Below are positions 53,857-64,000 of a stretch of 64,000 nt of DNA, in pieces. This stretch comes from Manihot esculenta (Eukaryota > Streptophyta > Magnoliopsida > Malpighiales > Euphorbiaceae), in the NCBI RefSeq assembly GCF_001659605.2, contig NC_035176.2, forward strand, positions 19,423,122 through 19,487,121, given 5' to 3'. The position numbers and the translations under genes were made by a program. Position 1 is the stretch's first letter; every line of letters begins with the position of its first letter. The notes beneath the pieces were generated by a model. That model was not told where the DNA came from. It did not search any database and worked only from the letters and a program-made list of their open reading frames with translations.

Positions 53857-54470
53857 GATGGAGTCATACATGTCATTGTAGGAGGAACTGATAAGGGTAA
53901 AGAAAAAAATAAGCGCATAGCAGAAGATGTCCTGTTAGTTGAACAGGAGCCATGGATCGAACAGGAGGTAAGGTTCAGTCATGCGGACAAAGCGATTGAA
54001 TTCTTTCAAAATAACCCGCTGATTGTCAAGATCCTCCCAAATAGGTACGAAGGAGAGTATTGGTGGATATAGGTAGTTTTGTTAATCTTCTCATCTTAAA
54101 TATTTTTAATAAGTCAGGGTTGGATAAAAGTAGCCTTGTCAAAGTTTCCTATCCATTCGTAGGATTAAGAGATAAGACCATGGCAGTACTAGGCACCATC
54201 AACTTCCCCCTAATATTGGGTGACAAAAAATATAGGCGAAATTTGTATGCAGAGTTTGCAGTGGTAGATATCCCAAATGCATACAATGTGATACTCGGTC
54301 GTCCAGTCCTAAACTGCCATGGTATTGTTATTAACATGGGTTCTATGTGTCTTAAGCTATCAGCTTCAGAGAGAATAGCCGTGGTCCGAGGCAATTCAAA
54401 ATTGGTCAAAGAATGTTATAGACACCCAGTAAAAGTCTCGAGAAAGCAACAATGCCCATTGACTTACTAG
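53857..54470 (+). pseudogene. Protease-region remnant of element G (Tat type)
   Basis: Text from about 53857 (I-H-V-I-V-G-G, F-S-H-A-D, N-N-P-L-I-V-K-I) is the lead-in to the Tat protease. The second frame (54060-54470) has V-D-I-G-S-F where V-D-T-G-S-S is expected, followed by L-I-L-G…Y-N-V-I-L-G-R-P-V-L. A one-base shift separates the frames near 54060. The active-site Thr is replaced by Ile. It would be a retropepsin, but it is dead. Confidence 0.75.
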
Positions 54471-54897
54471 AGAAGCTGAAATCTCACATAAAGCTATAAC
54501 CAGCAAACCCAGTAGAGGAGGTCTAGCTAAGTAAGGAACAAAAGGTACGGTTCAGTACTGCATTAGCTGGTGAAATGAAGAATCGTTTAATAGAGTTGCT
54601 GAAGTGCCAAGTAACCACTTTCGTTTAGTCTCCAAAAGATGTAACAGGGGTGGACCTAGATCTCATCACTCATAAGTTGTCTGTTGATAAAACCGTCAAA
54701 CCTGTCCAACAAAAGAAGAGAAGGTTCACACGGGAGAGGTAGCAAGTGATCAAAGAAGAGATTGACAAGCTATTGAGTGCAGGGTTGATAAAGGAAGTGC
54801 AGTATCCCACATGGCTCACCAATGTGGTCCTACTAAAGAAGGCTAATGGGAAATGGAGGATGTGCATGTATTTTTTTAACCTAAATAAAGCATGTTC
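54471..54897 (+). pseudogene. Start of RT of element G
   Basis: Text with several stops: D-L-I-T-H-K-L-S-V-D, P-V-Q-Q-K-K-R-R-F, V-I-K-E-E-I-D-K-L-L-S-A-G-L-I-K-E-V-Q-Y and W-L-T-N-V-V-L-L-K-K-A-N-G-K-W-R-M-C-M is the beginning of a Tat-type RT. The next motif (D-F-x-x-L-N-K-A-C) is present with changes, and then F5 interrupts. Non-functional. Confidence 0.82.
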
Positions 54898-57161
54898 TGT
54901 AACGACCCGAAAATCGGACCGCTACCGGCGCTAGGATCCAGATCGGCTTAAGGCCGCCGGGACCCGTAGCAAGCCTGACATAAAACCTGTAAACCTGTAT
55001 AATCCCATACATGATCAACAACATGCATAAAAATTAAAACTTTTCTTTCCATGAACCTCAACCAAACTCAACCTGTGCATAACATAAACATAACCTTAAT
55101 CCCTCTGTGGGATCTCATCTGTACCCTCAATGGGTGACATACATCTGTTGAGTTGGTTTACATACACATCATCAAAATCTCTAAGATCATGTATTAAAAG
55201 GGATACAACAATCTATGGTCAAGCACACACTAATCATCCATAAACCTCATTACATAACTATACTATACTTTTACATTACAATTTGATCATGTCCATTGCT
55301 AGCTATTACATAAGCATGACTTCTTTACTCTATCCGGACTCCCGCACTATACCATACCTGCAATCCTGGGGGTAAAGGGAGAGGGGTGAGCTAAAAGCCC
55401 AGTGAGTAGAGCTAGTAAAACACATTAACACTATGCTCAAATGGAATGCATCATAACACAAACAATTCACATAAGGGTTGGGTGAACTTGTTACCAATTA
55501 GTCCAAGTTAACTCTGTGCCAGGCCTGTAGAATGGGGTCCTGGTCTTTCCTGTCAGAACATACATTACTTACCATTTTCCCAGGGCCTCCTCTGAGCTCC
55601 TGGTCTTCGATTCTCGTAACCGTGCTAGACCATAGGATGGGATCCTGGTCTTTCCTTACTCTGTGCCAGGCCTGTAGAATGGGGCCTGGTCTTTCTTACT
55701 CTGTGCCAGGCCTGTAGCATGGGGCCTGGTCTTCCTGTCATGGACTAACTGGGTCATCCGACATTCACCCACAACAACAACCATTTATGCAATGCGGCAT
55801 ATTCGTGAAAACTAATGCAATCATCCTATTGCATAATCATGATGCATGAAACATGATAAAACATTTAATTTAAAAGATTGAGTTTAGTTCCACTCACCTC
55901 TGGCTGACTCTGACAACACCGAAGCAGCTGAACTCACTGCTGGGGTCCTCGGTTCCTCGGGTCCGAACCTACACAGGTGGACTCAAATGAGGGACCAAAC
56001 ATGCTAGAACATAACTCTAAACTACTCCCCAAAAACCCCCTAAAACATCCTGAAAACATCACCTAAAAACATGCAAGAAATGGCTGAACAGGGCACTTTC
56101 GGCGGCAGGTTCGGCGGCCGAAAGTCCCTCCAGAGCCGAAAGTCAGGCACTTTCGGCGGCACCTTTGGCGGCCGAAAGTCCCAGACAGAGACGAAAGTCT
56201 CTTTTCGGGGGCAACTTCGGCAGCCGAATGCTGCCTCCACAAAGGGGGTTCGGCGGCCGAAACTCCCTTCGGCGGCCGAACCTGGTTTCTGCCAGAAGGG
56301 CAGAAACTTGGTTCACATGAACCCCTTGCCTCCCAAAACCTCAAATCATGCATAAATCTCAACCCAAAACATGCATACAAGTTCCTAGGGGTCTCAAACA
56401 GTCATATACCCCAACTACAACACTTCAAATACACAAAATCAACATACATTGTTCAAAACATCAATATTAACCCATAACTCAACATATAACCTAACATGCC
56501 TTTCTACCCATAGATCTTGCATAAAACTTATTTAAAACACATAAGGAGCTTAAGATCGGCTCTTACCTCTTGAAGATCGAGAGGGAGACGACCTAAACTT
56601 GGAGATCCACGAAAATGAGCTCCTAAGTTCCCAAAGCTCCAAAACTTGGTTTAAATGCTCAAAACTTGCAATGTGAGTTTAAAACTCAAGAAAAATGGAA
56701 GAGATTTGGAGGAAGAACACAAGGGTTCCAAAGGGAAGGTCGGAAGCTTGCTGTGGCCGAAAATGGGAGAAAACTCGCCCATTTCGGCTAAGTGCCCCTT
56801 TTATAGGTGGCTGGCCAGGCCACGTTCGGGGGCCGAATATGCCTCCGCATCCATGCAATGTTCGGCGGCCGAACTTGACTTTCGGCGGCCGAAACTGGAC
56901 TTCCCTAACTCATGCTTTCGGGGGCCTAACATGCCTCCAAAACGCATGCATGTTCGGCGGCCGAACTTGACTTTCGGCGGCCGAACCTGGGTTTTCCTCC
57001 AAGGACTTTTTATGCAAAAACTCAATTCCTCTTTACTTAAAATCATCAAAACATTAAAACATTTTCATGAAAACATGGTTTTACCCTTCTAGAGGTCTCC
57101 GACATCTGAGATTCCACCGGACGGTAGGAATTCCGATACCGGAGTCTAGCCGGGTATTACA
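54898..57161 (-). mobile_element. 3' LTR of element F5 (2264 bp)
   Basis: TGTAACGACCCG…GGTATTACA. TATA on the minus strand is at about 56796-56805. TTCGGCGGCCGAA palindromes lie upstream of TATA (56820-56990) and downstream (56090-56290). A repeat array with CCAGGCCTGTAGAATGGGG lies at about 55510-55735. Confidence 0.93.
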
Positions 57162-57181
57162 TTCTCCCCCCCTTAAGAACA
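57162..57181 (-). promoter_or_regulatory. Polypurine tract of element F5
   Basis: Minus strand TTAAGGGGGGGGAGAA, directly against the 3' LTR start TGTAATACC. Confidence 0.9.
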
Positions 57182-57269
57182 TTCGTCCCCGAATGTTCCT
57201 CAACTAGCACATAGCATGGCATACACATAACTTACACATAAAACACATAAAACTCACAAGGAACTAACC

Positions 57270-57887
57270 TTAGAAAAGATAAGGGTATTGCTGGAGCATG
57301 GACTCCCGTGTCTCCCAAGTGCACTCTTCCATATTGTGGTGGTTCCAAAGGACTTTCACCATCGGGATTTCCTTGTTTCTTAGCTTTCTGATCTGGGTGT
57401 CTATGATCCGCACTGGCTGCTCAACATAGGTGAGATCCTCTTGGATCTCCACATCAGGCTCATTAAGAACCTTGCCCGGATCTGACACGAACTTTCTCAA
57501 CATGGAAACATGGAAAACCGGATGGATTCTTTCCATTGAAGTAGGCAAATCTAGCTTGTACGATACATTCCCAATCTTTTGCAAGACTTCAAAGGGTCCG
57601 ATGTACCGCGGAGCCAGCTTACCCTTCCTCCCGAACCGAACCACTCCTTTCATTGGAGACACCTTGAGCAATACCAGATCCCCCTCCTGAAACTCTACTA
57701 ACCTTCTGCGGATGTCTGCATAACTCTTCTGTCTGCTTGCAGCCGTCTTAATTCTCTCTCTGATTATGGGTACCACCCTGCTGGTGATCTCTACTAGCTC
57801 AGGCCCTGCCAAGGCCCTTTCTCCAACTTCCTCCCAGCAAACAGGTGACCTGCACTTCCTCCCGTACAAAGCTTCATATGGAGCCAT
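57270..57887 (-). CDS. Integrase C-terminus and chromodomain of element F5 (after frameshift)
   Basis: This is a 205-codon frame. It begins [15 protein letters not shown], the usual text after the integrase core. The C-terminal integrase part has [14 protein letters not shown] and [12 protein letters not shown] (the G-P-F box), then [11 protein letters not shown]. The last ~50 residues form a chromodomain-like module (K-V-L-W-N-H-H…[11 protein letters not shown]). Chromodomains in this lineage are thought to steer integration to heterochromatin. In the parent it is one protein with the 57794-62281 frame; the two overlap in different phases because of a short deletion. Confidence 0.93.
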   Translation of the reverse strand: MAPYEALYGRKCRSPVCWEEVGERALAGPELVEITSRVVPIIRERIKTAASRQKSYADIRRRLVEFQEGDLVLLKVSPMKGVVRFGRKGKLAPRYIGPFEVLQKIGNVSYKLDLPTSMERIHPVFHVSMLRKFVSDPGKVLNEPDVEIQEDLTYVEQPVRIIDTQIRKLRNKEIPMVKVLWNHHNMEECTWETRESMLQQYPYLF

Positions 57888-60800
57888 CCCGCATGATGGC
57901 TGTTATTGTAGGCAAACTCCACCAAAGGTAGATGCTGCCTCCAAGAATCGCCAAAGTCCAGCACACACATTCTAAGCATATCCTCGATAGTCTGGATGGT
58001 CCTCTCCGACTGTCCGTCCGTCTGGGGGTGGAAGGCAGTGCTGAAATCCAACCTAGTACCCATGGCATTCTGCAGACTCCGCCAAAACCTGGAGGTGAAC
58101 TGGGGCCCTCTATCTGACACTATAGAAACAGGAACCCCATGCAGTCGGACTATCTCATCAACGTACACCTGCGCCAACTTGTCCATAGAATAGCCACTCC
58201 TGACAGGGATGAAGTGAGCAGATTTGGTGAGTCTGTCCACAATCACCCATATGGAGTCCAATCTGTTGGACGTCGCCGGTAACCCCACTACGAAGTCCAT
58301 AGCTATATTCTCCCATTTCCACTCTGGAATAGGTAGCGGGTTAAGCATTCCAGCTGGCTTCTGATGTTCCAGCTTCACCCTCTGACACACTTCGCAGGCT
58401 GACACAAACTGTGCCACTTCTTTCTTCATAGCTGGCCACCAGTAAACTTTCTTCATATCTTGATACATCTTAGTGGCTCCGGGGTGAATGCTGTATCTTG
58501 CATTATGAGCCTCTCTCATAATGTCTCCTTTTAGCCCAATGTCATCTGGTACACACAATCGACTCCCATAGCGGAGGATCCCCCTATTGTCAAATCTGAA
58601 TTCACTGTCCTTGCCTGACTGAACAGTCCTGGCAATCTTCACTAACTCTGGGTCCTCATGCTGTTTCTGAGCCACTTGCTCCAGAAACACGGGTGTCACT
58701 CTCATCTGGGCCACTAAAGCACCTGTACCAGACAACTCCAACTGTAGACCTTCATTAATGAGCTTGTAAAACTCCTTCACCACTGGTCTCCTCTCTGCCG
58801 TGATGTGGGATAGACTGCCTAGTGACTTCCGGCTTAGGGCGTCTGCCACAATATTCGCCTTACCCGGATGATACTGAATCTTGCAATCATAGTCACTCAG
58901 CAGCTCTACCCATCTCCTCTGTCTCAAATTCAAATCTCTTTGACTCAGGATGTACTGCAGGCTCTTATGATCTGTGAAGATCTCACATTTTACCCCATAG
59001 AGGTAGTGCCTCCACATCTTTAGTGCAAAGATTACTGCTGCCATCTCAAGGTTATGTGTGGGGTAATTCAACTCATGCTTCTTCAGTTGTCTAGAAGCAT
59101 AAGCAATCACCCTCTCATTCTGCATCAGCACACAACCCAGTCCCACACGGGACGCATCACAAAAGACTGTAAAGTCCTCATCACTAGATGGCAGAGCTAA
59201 AACTGGTGCTGAAGTCAACCTCTTCTTAAGCTCTTCAAAACTCTCTTTGCATTGGTCGGTCCACAGAAACTTCTGATTCTTCCTGGTGAACCTGGTCAGA
59301 GGAGCTGCTATTTTTGAGAAATCCTGAACGAACCTCCTGTAGTAACCTGCCAAACCCAAGAAACTCCTGATCTCCGTCACTGAAGTGGGTCTAGGCCAGT
59401 TAGCCACAGTTTCTGTCTTCTTGGGGTCCACCTCAATCCCATTCTCTGACACTACATGCCCCAAGAGCGAAATGCTCCTCAGGCAAAACTCACATTTAGA
59501 GAACTTGGCATACAAGCCATGTTCCCTCAAGGTCTGCAAGACCAACCGCAGATGATGGGCATGCTCCTCTGCATTCTTGGAATACACTAAGATATCATCT
59601 ATGAAGACAATAACGAAGTGATCCAGGTACTGGCTAAACACTCTGTTCATGAGATCCATGAATGCTGCAGGGGCATTGGTTAACCCGAACGGCATTACAA
59701 GGAACTCAAAATGCCCATATCTGGTCCTGAAAGCTGTCTTTGGCACATCATCTTCTCTGATCCTCAACTGATGGTACCCCGATCTCAGATCTATTTTGGA
59801 GAAACAACCTGCTCCGGCTAGCTGGTCAAATAGATCGTCGATCCTTGGCAATGGGTACTTATTCTTGGTAGTGACTTTGTTCAACTGCCTGTAGTCGATA
59901 CAAAGCCTAAGGGATCCATCCTTCTTTCTCACGAACAAGACTGGTGCACCCCAAGGTGAAGTGCTCGGTCGGATGAAGCCCTTTTCTACCAACTCTTGCA
60001 ACTGTTCCTTCAATTCCTTCAACTCGGCTAGAGCCATCCTGTAGGGAGGGATAGAGATCGGTCGGGTTCCAGGCATCAATTCTATCTCAAACTCTATCTC
60101 CCTAGCAGGTGGTAAGCCTGGTAGCTCGTCTGGGAAGACGTCTAGAAACTCTCTAACTACTGGCACCGAGGCGGGCTCTCTAACCTGACTGCTAAGCTCT
60201 CTCACATGAGCCAAATACCCCTGACATCCCTTCCTAAGCAACCTAAGAGCCTGAAGAGCTGATATCAGACCTCTAGGTGTACCCCTCCTGTCTCCCCTGA
60301 AGACGACCTCTGACCCATCCTGAACTCTGAACCTGACTACCTTGTCCCTGCAGTCCAAGGTAGCACCATGGGTAGATAACCAGTCCATCCCTAGAATGAC
60401 GTCAAAATCTGTCAAATCTAGAACCACCAGGTCGGCGGACAAGCATCTTCCCTCAACAAACACAGGACTACACTGGCAGACTGACTCTGCCACTGATGGA
60501 TCACACTTGGGTCCACTGACCCAGAGAGGACACTCTAACTCAGAGATAATCAACCCCAACCTCTGGACGGCTCTCGGAGCAATAAAGGAATGAGATGCAC
60601 CAGGGTCCATCAAGGCATACACATCTGAACAACCAATGACTAAGTTACCTGCCACCACGGTGTTAGATGCATCTGCCTCCTGCTGAGTCATTGTGAAGAT
60701 CCGTGCTGGAGCTGATGGACCTTCACCTCTGAAACCCACTGAAGAAGAGGCTGCCCCTCTCACTCTGCCTCTGCCACTGGCCTGAGTCATGGCTGGAGCT

Positions 60801-62281
60801 GCTGGCTGAGCCACACTACCAGAAGCTGTCTGCTGAGACTGTGCTCCAAAAGCTGCCCTAGGACACTCCCGAGCCATGTGTCCCTCTTGCTCGCATCTGA
60901 AGCAGGCTGCTGTCCCAGCCCGACAAACTCCCTTGTGTAGCCTACCACACTTAGCACAAACTGCGTTATCCGCACCAGAGCTCGAGCCACTCCCTAGTCC
61001 CAGACTAGACTTAACCTTGTTCCAAAACTTGTTCTTCTTGGGCTTCCTAGTGGTGTTATTCCACTTTTTGCTACCTGAAGCTGCTGCACTAAAAGAAGAA
61101 GAGCCTGGGGTCTTAGAACCAGAAGGCTGTGCCACAGACTGCTTAACTGTTCCCTGAACGATGGCATTGGCCTCCATTTTCCGGGCCATATCCACTATGG
61201 CATGGAAGCTCTCCCTGTCGGCTGACTGGATCAAGGAGGAATATCTAGAGTGGAGTTTCATGATATACCTCCTTGACCTTTTCTGATCCGTGTCAAGATT
61301 TTGCCCTGCAAATGGCAACAGCTCCAAGAATCTGTCTGTGAACTCCTTTACACTCATCTCATCAGTTTGTCTCAACTGCTCAAACTCTATCATCTTCAGC
61401 TCCCTTGAACTATCTGGGAAAGCCCATCCTGCAAACTCGTTTGCAAACTCTTCCCAAGACATGCTGTCCACCCTCGGGTTCACATAATTCTTGAACCACT
61501 CTCGTGCCTTCTTGCACTTAAGAGTGAACCCAGCCATCTGAATGGCTCTACTGTCATCAGCCCCAATCTCATCTGTGATCACCTTAACCCTTTCAAGATA
61601 CACAAATGGGTCATCCCCTTTTTCATACTGAGGAGCACCCAATTTCATGTAGTCGGTCATCTTGACCTCGCCCCCACTGGCTGAGCTAGGTCTAGGAGGT
61701 TGGGTAACTGGGGCTGCTGGTTCTGTAGGTGGTGGAGGTGGGGCAACATTTTCTGAGGTAGGGTTTGCTGGGTTTGGATAGTAAGGTGGGGGTGGATACA
61801 TTGGGTATTGTGAATATGGTGGGTAGTAGGGTGGGTATGGCATCTGTGTGGGATAAGGGGTGAAGCTAGGGTAATCCGACGTACCTCCCATCGAATACCC
61901 GGGATTTTGTGAGAAGTGTGGGTAGTGGGATGACTGAACAAATCCCGAGGCCTGAGTGCCTCCTTGGGACTCTCCCATTCCCTCTTCTGACATACTAACT
62001 CCCAAACTGCCATCCCTCCTCTGCTCTACATCCATATCATCCCCCATGCCTTCTGACATTCCTCCCTGAACTGTTCCTCTGACTGATCTGCTTCTACCCA
62101 GATCCAGAGACCTTCTAGGGTCTCTTACTGCTCTTTCTCTATTAGACCTACTAGACATTGCCCTAGGCAATGTAGGAGGACGGGCGCTCATGCCCTCATC
62201 CTCAGCTGGCACTCCAGTCAATCGTGCAGATCGACGAGTTCCTCTCATCCTGTTTTCTAAAAGGCAGCACATAACAAGCAA
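57794..62281 (-). CDS. Gag-pol polyprotein of element F5 (Tekay type), up to the integrase frameshift
   Basis: This is a 1495-codon frame. Met 12 (about 62248, M-R-G-T-R-R) is the likelier start. A Pro/Tyr-rich N-terminus (110-200) precedes the gag capsid block (about 210-370) and a CX2CX4HX4C knuckle at 460-474. The protease active site is D-P-G (559-561) rather than D-S-G. RT spans about 745-925, with F-I-D-D at 893-896. RNase H spans about 1035-1150, with D1042, E1079, D1104 and D1147. Integrase has an HHCC finger (H1259, H1266, C1296, C1299) and catalytic D1349, D1390 and E1426 with D-x35-E spacing. At about residue 1465 the text leaves the conserved frame; a likely 7-base loss before M-A-P-Y-E is the cause, and the last 30 residues are out of frame. 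All other catalytic residues seem present. Confidence 0.95.
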   Translation of the reverse strand: MLVMCCLLENRMRGTRRSARLTGVPAEDEGMSARPPTLPRAMSSRSNRERAVRDPRRSLDLGRSRSVRGTVQGGMSEGMGDDMDVEQRRDGSLGVSMSEEGMGESQGGTQASGFVQSSHYPHFSQNPGYSMGGTSDYPSFTPYPTQMPYPPYYPPYSQYPMYPPPPYYPNPANPTSENVAPPPPPTEPAAPVTQPPRPSSASGGEVKMTDYMKLGAPQYEKGDDPFVYLERVKVITDEIGADDSRAIQMAGFTLKCKKAREWFKNYVNPRVDSMSWEEFANEFAGWAFPDSSRELKMIEFEQLRQTDEMSVKEFTDRFLELLPFAGQNLDTDQKRSRRYIMKLHSRYSSLIQSADRESFHAIVDMARKMEANAIVQGTVKQSVAQPSGSKTPGSSSFSAAASGSKKWNNTTRKPKKNKFWNKVKSSLGLGSGSSSGADNAVCAKCGRLHKGVCRAGTAACFRCEQEGHMARECPRAAFGAQSQQTASGSVAQPAAPAMTQASGRGRVRGAASSSVGFRGEGPSAPARIFTMTQQEADASNTVVAGNLVIGCSDVYALMDPGASHSFIAPRAVQRLGLIISELECPLWVSGPKCDPSVAESVCQCSPVFVEGRCLSADLVVLDLTDFDVILGMDWLSTHGATLDCRDKVVRFRVQDGSEVVFRGDRRGTPRGLISALQALRLLRKGCQGYLAHVRELSSQVREPASVPVVREFLDVFPDELPGLPPAREIEFEIELMPGTRPISIPPYRMALAELKELKEQLQELVEKGFIRPSTSPWGAPVLFVRKKDGSLRLCIDYRQLNKVTTKNKYPLPRIDDLFDQLAGAGCFSKIDLRSGYHQLRIREDDVPKTAFRTRYGHFEFLVMPFGLTNAPAAFMDLMNRVFSQYLDHFVIVFIDDILVYSKNAEEHAHHLRLVLQTLREHGLYAKFSKCEFCLRSISLLGHVVSENGIEVDPKKTETVANWPRPTSVTEIRSFLGLAGYYRRFVQDFSKIAAPLTRFTRKNQKFLWTDQCKESFEELKKRLTSAPVLALPSSDEDFTVFCDASRVGLGCVLMQNERVIAYASRQLKKHELNYPTHNLEMAAVIFALKMWRHYLYGVKCEIFTDHKSLQYILSQRDLNLRQRRWVELLSDYDCKIQYHPGKANIVADALSRKSLGSLSHITAERRPVVKEFYKLINEGLQLELSGTGALVAQMRVTPVFLEQVAQKQHEDPELVKIARTVQSGKDSEFRFDNRGILRYGSRLCVPDDIGLKGDIMREAHNARYSIHPGATKMYQDMKKVYWWPAMKKEVAQFVSACEVCQRVKLEHQKPAGMLNPLPIPEWKWENIAMDFVVGLPATSNRLDSIWVIVDRLTKSAHFIPVRSGYSMDKLAQVYVDEIVRLHGVPVSIVSDRGPQFTSRFWRSLQNAMGTRLDFSTAFHPQTDGQSERTIQTIEDMLRMCVLDFGDSWRQHLPLVEFAYNNSHHAGWLHMKLCTGGSAGHLFAGRKLEKGPWQGLS

Positions 62282-62503
62282 ACATTAGCATCATATAGTT
62301 CATGTGGGCACACATGAACCCGCATCACATACATCACATATCATAGCATATCATTAATGCACATGTATATAATCATGGCATTTCACGTCATCATACAAGA
62401 CAGGACTCCACATCCTATCCTAGTGGACATGATCTTCCTATTGTGCTTGACCTTCTATAACCTCTATAAGCCCGACACTCTAGGTCCGACCATATGAACC
62501 TAG

Positions 62504-62516
62504 GGCTCTGATACCA
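62504..62516 (-). promoter_or_regulatory. Primer-binding site of element F5, initiator-Met type
   Basis: Minus strand TGGTATCAGAGCC, four bases inside the 5' LTR. Confidence 0.93.
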
Positions 62517-62519
62517 TTC

Positions 62520-64000
62520 TGTAACGTCCCGAAAATCGGACCGCTACCGGCGCTAGGATCTAGATCGGCTTAAGGCCGCCGGGACCCGTAGCAAGCCTGA
62601 CATGAAACCTGTAAACCTGTTTAATCCCATACATGATCAACAATCATACATAAAAAGTAAAACCTTTCTTTCATACATTCTATCATACGCCAAACTCAAC
62701 CTGTGCATGCACTAACATAACCATAATCATAAACTTGACCCCTCTGTGGGATCTCATAAATGCCCCAATGGGCAATACATCGTAAGTTGAGTTGGCTAAA
62801 CATAAACATCAATAGACATTAAGATCATGTATCAACAAGGGATTACAACATCTATAGGGTCAAGCACAACTTCTAATCCTCAATATCATTATACATAACA
62901 TAACTATTTAACTTTACATCATTATACAATTTATCATGTCCACTATCTATCTATTACAAACATAAGACTTTACTCTTCTTGACTCCTCTGTCTAGCCCGT
63001 ACCTGCAATCCTGGGGGATTAGGGAGAAGGGGTGAGCTACTAGAGCCCAGTGAGCAGAATAATAGAAAACAACATTTAAAAATCTCATGCCATCATGTAA
63101 TGCAACACATCACAACAAATCACATCTCGGATGGTATTGTCACCAATAGTCCTCTACATTCCAAAGTGCCGGGACGTAGAATGGGTACAACCGGTCTTTC
63201 TCTTAACATAACATATCATAACATACCAATGTGACAGGGACGTAGAATGGGTACAACCTGGACTTTCTCTTACATAGTGTCAGGGACGTAGAATGGGTAC
63301 AACCTGGACTTCCATACCATATCATGTCGTAGCATCATCATACCATATGAGGACTAAAGGATCATTCAATAACCAATCCACATCAACATCATAAATGCAA
63401 TGCAACATATTCGTGGAGTCTAATGCAAACAACCTAATTCATCACATGGCATTCATGATGCATGAACATGCTCAATTGTATAATGTATTTGCTTTAAAAT
63501 ATAAAGGTTTATTCTACTCACCTCTGGCTGAAGCTTTACTGACTTAGAAGCAGCTGAACTCACTGCTGGGGTCCTCGGTTCCTCGGGTCCGAACCTACAC
63601 AGGTGGACTCAAATGAGGGACCAAACAACTAGAACATAACTCTAAAAACATCCCCCAAAAAACCCCCTAAAACACCTCAAAACAATCATGCAAAAACATG
63701 CAAAGGAAGGCAGAACAGGGCAGGTTCGGCGGCACCTTCGGCGGCCGAAAGTCCCTCCAGAGCCGAAACCCAGGCAGGTTCGGCGGCACCTTCGGCGGCC
63801 GAAAGTCCCAGACAGAGACGAAAGTCTCTTTTCGGGGGCAACTTCGGCAGCCGAAAGGCCTGCCTCCCCAGCCATGTTCGGCGGCCGAAAGTTCCTTCGG
63901 CTGCCGAACCTGGTTTCTGCCAAAGGGCAGAAACTTGGCTCTTTAAGCACATTCGCCTCCCAAAACTTCCAATCATGCATTTAGCTCAACCAAAACATGC
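62520..64000 (-). mobile_element. 5' LTR of element F5, incomplete at the window edge
   Basis: It starts TGTAACGTCCCG. It resembles F1 more than its own partner at 54898-57161. For example, the repeat array here uses GGGACGTAGAATGGGTACAA units (63160-63310), while the 3' LTR has CAGGCCTGTAGAATGGGG units. It carries the downstream TTCGGCGGCCGAA cluster (63720-63910). The promoter part lies outside the window. Confidence 0.9.

Larger units (their letters stand above)
53163..54897 (+). mobile_element. Element G: Tat-like Ty3/gypsy remnant, cut by element F5
   Basis: An LTR-like stretch (about 53163-53712) has TATAAAAAG at 53539-53547 and a TGAGCGTTAGAATGG…TTGCAGG end like relic H. A possible primer site TTTCGTTGCCGGAGA (53746-53760) resembles the tRNA-Asp site with several changes. 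A gag scrap, a protease and the start of RT follow in Tat-like order. Gag is mostly deleted. F5 enters at 54898 within RT; the rest would lie right of the window. Confidence 0.65.
54898..64000 (-). mobile_element. Element F5: Tekay-type chromovirus, nearly intact, 5' LTR runs off the window
   Basis: Minus strand order: 5' LTR (62520 onward), iMet primer site, gag-pol, chromodomain, polypurine tract, 3' LTR (54898-57161). The lesion I see in the coding region is a small deletion with frameshift in integrase (about 57890). The two LTRs belong to visibly different subfamilies. The base pairs before 54898 are TGTTC, but the right flank is not in the window, so the duplication cannot be checked. 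Confidence 0.93.

Overview
The window is flowering-plant nuclear DNA made almost entirely of nested LTR retrotransposons. It also holds one CACTA DNA transposon and blocks of tandem repeats. I recognise no host gene, tRNA or rRNA. The plant assignment rests on element types: Athila-like Ty3/gypsy elements with primer sites matching plant tRNA-Asp, chromoviruses with initiator-Met tRNA primer sites, a Ty1/copia relic, Tat-like remnants and a CACTA element. The make-up suits a eudicot. A Euphorbiaceae source is only a weak guess.

Layout. (1) 1-7432: element A, a plus-strand Athila-like deletion derivative (gag/protease remnant, no reverse transcriptase, no integrase). It is preceded by a copy of its own 3' LTR end plus 3' flank (1-1088), the signature of a ~6.3 kb tandem duplication. 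(2) 6857-23602: element B, a minus-strand Athila-like element with ~2.05 kb LTRs. Element A sits in its left LTR, a solo LTR of its own family (D, 11272-13384, TSD TTTAC) sits in its protease gene, and a young CRM-like chromovirus (C, 15085-21438, TSD CTGAT) sits in its gag. (3) 23603-33619: a Tat-like relic with several tandem-repeat families, hit by solo LTR F1 (26716-29012, TSD CAAAC) and by a CACTA element (29254-31034, TSD TTA), then AT-rich DNA. (4) 33620-51721: a decayed copia element J (TSD GCAAT) whose RNase H is split by Athila-like element E (34976-51131, TSD AATAG, minus strand). E carries solo LTRs F2 (in RT) and F3 (in its 5' LTR, TSD AATTA). (5) 51727-54897: unassigned DNA and a Tat-like remnant G, split by F5. 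(6) 54898 to the window end: F5, a nearly intact minus-strand Tekay-type chromovirus with a C-terminal chromodomain and one frameshift in integrase.

How the parts relate. E is the only Athila-like copy here that still has integrase and the extra 3' ORF; A and B have lost both, so they could only have moved with proteins supplied in trans. C keeps an open 1298-codon frame despite two in-frame integrase deletions, and its two LTRs are almost identical. That points to recent trans-mobilisation.

The most interesting signals are non-coding. They are: a polypurine module present twice in each Athila-like element with fixed spacing; a conserved leader hairpin about 105-150 nt after the LTR TATA box; GCC-box-like palindromes clustered upstream of the TATA box in the F-family LTRs; and a GTGATTTG palindrome shared between Athila LTRs and coding spacers.
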